Source: CAYGXH01 sp964354485 (GTDB lineage Bacteria; Bacteroidota; Ignavibacteria; UBA10030; SZUA-254). Taken from it: 7,869 nt of DNA. The stretch covers positions 1 to 7,869 of the forward strand of contig CAYGZY010000194.1 of assembly GCA_964354485.1 (NCBI GenBank), given 5' to 3'. The notes under the pieces are model-generated. The model was not told the origin of the DNA. It worked only from the letters and a program-made list of their open reading frames with translations, and ran no database searches. Positions 5,695 to 7,869 of the stretch are shown piece after piece (position 1 is the stretch's first letter; every line of letters begins with the position of its first letter). The position numbers were made by a program, and so were the translations under genes.

Positions 5695-7869
5695 GTGTGT
5701 GCTGTGCGAGCGTGCTGGCTGGTGATTGTCTTGTGGTGCTGGAGTGTGCCGGTGCTCGGTGGAACCGGTGAGTGGAAAAGTTACACATCAAAACGGCAAG
5801 TACGCGACATACAAACCGATCGCCAGGATACTACGGTATACTGGATCGCCACGAGCGGCGGCTTGCTCATGTATCACCCTGCCCTGAATACCTTCAAAGA
5901 GTTTACCACATCAGAAGGCCTCCGTACTAATAGCATCACAGCCCTTGCCTGTGAAGAAAATGGAACAATCTGGATCGGGAGCGAGAACGGCGTTCTCCAT
6001 AAGTACACCCCGTCGACGGGAGAATGGCTCTACTTTTCACAGATTGCCGACGATCAGGATCATGGAGCCGATAAAACCATAAATTACCTGAGTCTTCAAG
6101 GAGATACGCTCTTCATCATTTCAGATATCGGCGTCTCTCTATTGTCTGTATCAGACGGAATATTCATTGAAAATTACCTTCACTCACTGGTCGATGATGC
6201 GGTTTCATTCGTGATTATGGACAGCATGATGTACGTCGGTTCACCCGACGGGATTGCCTATACGTCTCTTTCCAATCCAAATCCCAGCGCCCCTGATCTG
6301 TGGAAACAATTTACTACCGCATCGGGGTTACCGTCGAATCACGTAAATGCCATGGCAGTGGTTCAGGGATCGATCGTTGCCTGTACAGAAAATGGTATTG
6401 CCTCACTAACCGATACGGCCTGGCATCAGCTTCCCGGCACATCCGGTATGAATGTTACAGATGTCGTACCTCTCGGATCGTCCGCATACTGCATAAGCGG
6501 AAATCAACTGCTCTCGTTTGCCTTAGACACAGAAATTGAATTGATAGGTTCTTTCACCGGCCAGTTGAGCACGATCGGAGGTCCTTCCATCCTCGGAACA
6601 GAAAAGGACGGTCTCCTTCTCAACCGGGGCGCAGAATGGATTACAGTTCTTCCACCCGGTCCGCCGTCGAACAGGTTCGTCGGTATCGCCGTCGATCTGA
6701 ACGGGATTCTCTGGGCGGGTACCGGAGCGCGGAACGGCGAAGGATTCATGAGCTATGACGGAAAGGAATGGAAGTGGTACACGACCAGCGAATATCCGGA
6801 ATTCCGGTACAATGAATTTTATAAAGCGAGCATAGGGAGAGATAATACGAAATGGCTGAGTAACTGGGGCGGAGGTATAGTTCGAATAGATAACGAAGGA
6901 ATCGTCAGAGAGACATTCAACACAACCAACGGAATCCCGCCCTGTATTCCCACAGACACCACATATGCCGTTGTAGGCGGCGTAGCAGAGGATCAATCGG
7001 GATGTGTGTGGATAACCAGCCGTACGCCCCCCGGCGATACCATCCTTACACAGTACCTACCGGGCGGTATTTTTGCATACCTCCGTGGTTGTATCCTCGG
7101 CAAGTGCGGCATGCGTAATCCCAACAATGACAATGTCTTTACAGATGTTCTCATCGATTACTATGGTACGAAGTGGTTTTCCAACTACTCGAGGTTCGAA
7201 TCCGAATCGCCCTCTGGATTTTATTATTATAACGAGGAAGAGGCACTGCCAGGGACAACGCTAGGATGGGGTAAGTTGACAACTGCAGACGGATTAACGA
7301 GCGATAAGGTATGGTCATTAGCTCTCGATCGGGAAGGCGGAGTATGGATTGGCTCAGATCAGGGGATCACTATCATCTTCAATCCGAATAATCCCCGTAC
7401 AAGCATCGCGCCTTACCACCCGCTCCGCGATCAGGTTGTCCAAGCGATCGCGGTTGATGAGTGCGATAATAAATGGATCGCAACAAAGCGGGGTGTTTTT
7501 CTACTCTCTCCCGACGGAACCTCTATCCTCGAAAGGTATACCGTTGAAACGACGGGAGGCAAACTCCTTGATGATGATGTTAATTCGATTGCTATCGATC
7601 ACAGGACAGGTATCGTTTATATGGGGACCGAAAACGGACTTTCGGCACTCACGACATCCGCCGTAACTCCGGCCCTTTCTTACGCTGAAATTATTCTTTC
7701 TCCAAATCCATTCTACATTCCTGGATCGAATACCTTGACGATTGACGGACTAGTAAGATCTTCTTCTGTCAAGATTCTCTCCATGAGCGGGAAGGTGGTG
7801 AAGGAATTCAGGTGCCCCTGCGGAAGAATTGGCTTTTGGGATGGAAAAGATGAGGAGGACAATTTTGTC
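5695..7869 (+). CDS. PorZ-like secreted propeller protein with T9SS-type C-terminal domain (3' partial)
   Basis: The frame is open from the stop at 5689-5691 to the end of the window (725 codons, unfinished). There is no early ATG, so a GTG start is inferred at 5695, or at 5704, which would give MRACWLVIVLWCW; both make a signal peptide ending near G-G-T-G. Propeller repeats of the two-component-regulator type recur at codons 50 (WIATSGG), 93 (WIGSENG), 181 (VGSPDG), 340 (WAGTG), 439 (WITSR), 551 (WIGSDQG), 594 (WIATKRG) and 641-647. They are often preceded by dGL.sn.I/V segments such as EGLRTNSIT, SGLPSNHVN and DGLTSDKVW. From codon 669 (SPNPF) a beta-sandwich C-terminal domain of the T9SS-cargo/FlgD-like kind begins (VKILSMSGKVVKEF, then GFWDGKD). 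This order, with the N-terminal GEWKSYTS segment, matches PorZ of the T9SS attachment complex. A generic surface propeller protein is the alternative. No histidine kinase domain is visible. Confidence 0.82.
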   Translation, partial: MCAVRACWLVIVLWCWSVPVLGGTGEWKSYTSKRQVRDIQTDRQDTTVYWIATSGGLLMYHPALNTFKEFTTSEGLRTNSITALACEENGTIWIGSENGVLHKYTPSTGEWLYFSQIADDQDHGADKTINYLSLQGDTLFIISDIGVSLLSVSDGIFIENYLHSLVDDAVSFVIMDSMMYVGSPDGIAYTSLSNPNPSAPDLWKQFTTASGLPSNHVNAMAVVQGSIVACTENGIASLTDTAWHQLPGTSGMNVTDVVPLGSSAYCISGNQLLSFALDTEIELIGSFTGQLSTIGGPSILGTEKDGLLLNRGAEWITVLPPGPPSNRFVGIAVDLNGILWAGTGARNGEGFMSYDGKEWKWYTTSEYPEFRYNEFYKASIGRDNTKWLSNWGGGIVRIDNEGIVRETFNTTNGIPPCIPTDTTYAVVGGVAEDQSGCVWITSRTPPGDTILTQYLPGGIFAYLRGCILGKCGMRNPNNDNVFTDVLIDYYGTKWFSNYSRFESESPSGFYYYNEEEALPGTTLGWGKLTTADGLTSDKVWSLALDREGGVWIGSDQGITIIFNPNNPRTSIAPYHPLRDQVVQAIAVDECDNKWIATKRGVFLLSPDGTSILERYTVETTGGKLLDDDVNSIAIDHRTGIVYMGTENGLSALTTSAVTPALSYAEIILSPNPFYIPGSNTLTIDGLVRSSSVKILSMSGKVVKEFRCPCGRIGFWDGKDEEDNFV

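Noticed and set aside
6523..6996. 157-codon minus-strand open frame within the PorZ-like gene
   Set aside because: It overlaps well-formed propeller repeats on the + strand and has no recognisable motif.
7219..7234. TTATTATTAT run as a repeat element
   Set aside because: It encodes consecutive tyrosines inside the open frame and is too short to call a repeat.

Overview
The window carries seven protein genes, all on the + strand and packed with almost no intergenic space. The gene content points to the Bacteroidota/Chlorobiota side of the FCB group, most like Ignavibacteria or Kapabacteria. The reasons are a secreted two-propeller protein with a C-terminal domain like those of type IX secretion (T9SS) cargo, a TolB-like propeller fused to an outer-membrane barrel, and a PEGA protein ending in a two-helix membrane hairpin. 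This assignment is inference from protein families; there is no rRNA or other marker here. Both ends of the window cut through genes.

Region 1 (1-3467) is a cell-envelope block. It holds the 3' part of a propeller plus BamA-type barrel protein, then a BamB-like PQQ-propeller putative lipoprotein whose start lies 3 nt after the preceding stop, then a PEGA-domain membrane protein whose ATG overlaps the preceding stop by one base. The stop/start junctions imply one mRNA. A plausible shared theme is outer-membrane protein handling or surface display, but no exact function can be read from the sequence.

Region 2 (about 3468-5155) starts with a good sigma70-type promoter (TTGACT, 17 bp, TATATT). 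It drives a Crp/Fnr-family regulator that keeps the cyclic-nucleotide pocket and CRP-like DNA-reading residues. A PHP-domain phosphoesterase of the RNase AM/YciV (TrpH) family follows 23 nt later, probably on the same transcript.

Region 3 (5200-7869) holds ribH, the lumazine synthase of riboflavin synthesis. Fifteen nt downstream comes a long, 3'-truncated open frame that starts at GTG. It encodes a signal peptide, many two-component-regulator-type propeller repeats and a T9SS/FlgD-like C-terminal domain. Its layout resembles PorZ, a subunit of the T9SS attachment complex.

I saw no RNA genes, CRISPR arrays, insertion sequences, attachment sites or origins. No stretch longer than 300 bases lacks a gene. 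Most of the window is ordinary core chromosome; the envelope block and the PorZ-like gene are the parts most worth following.
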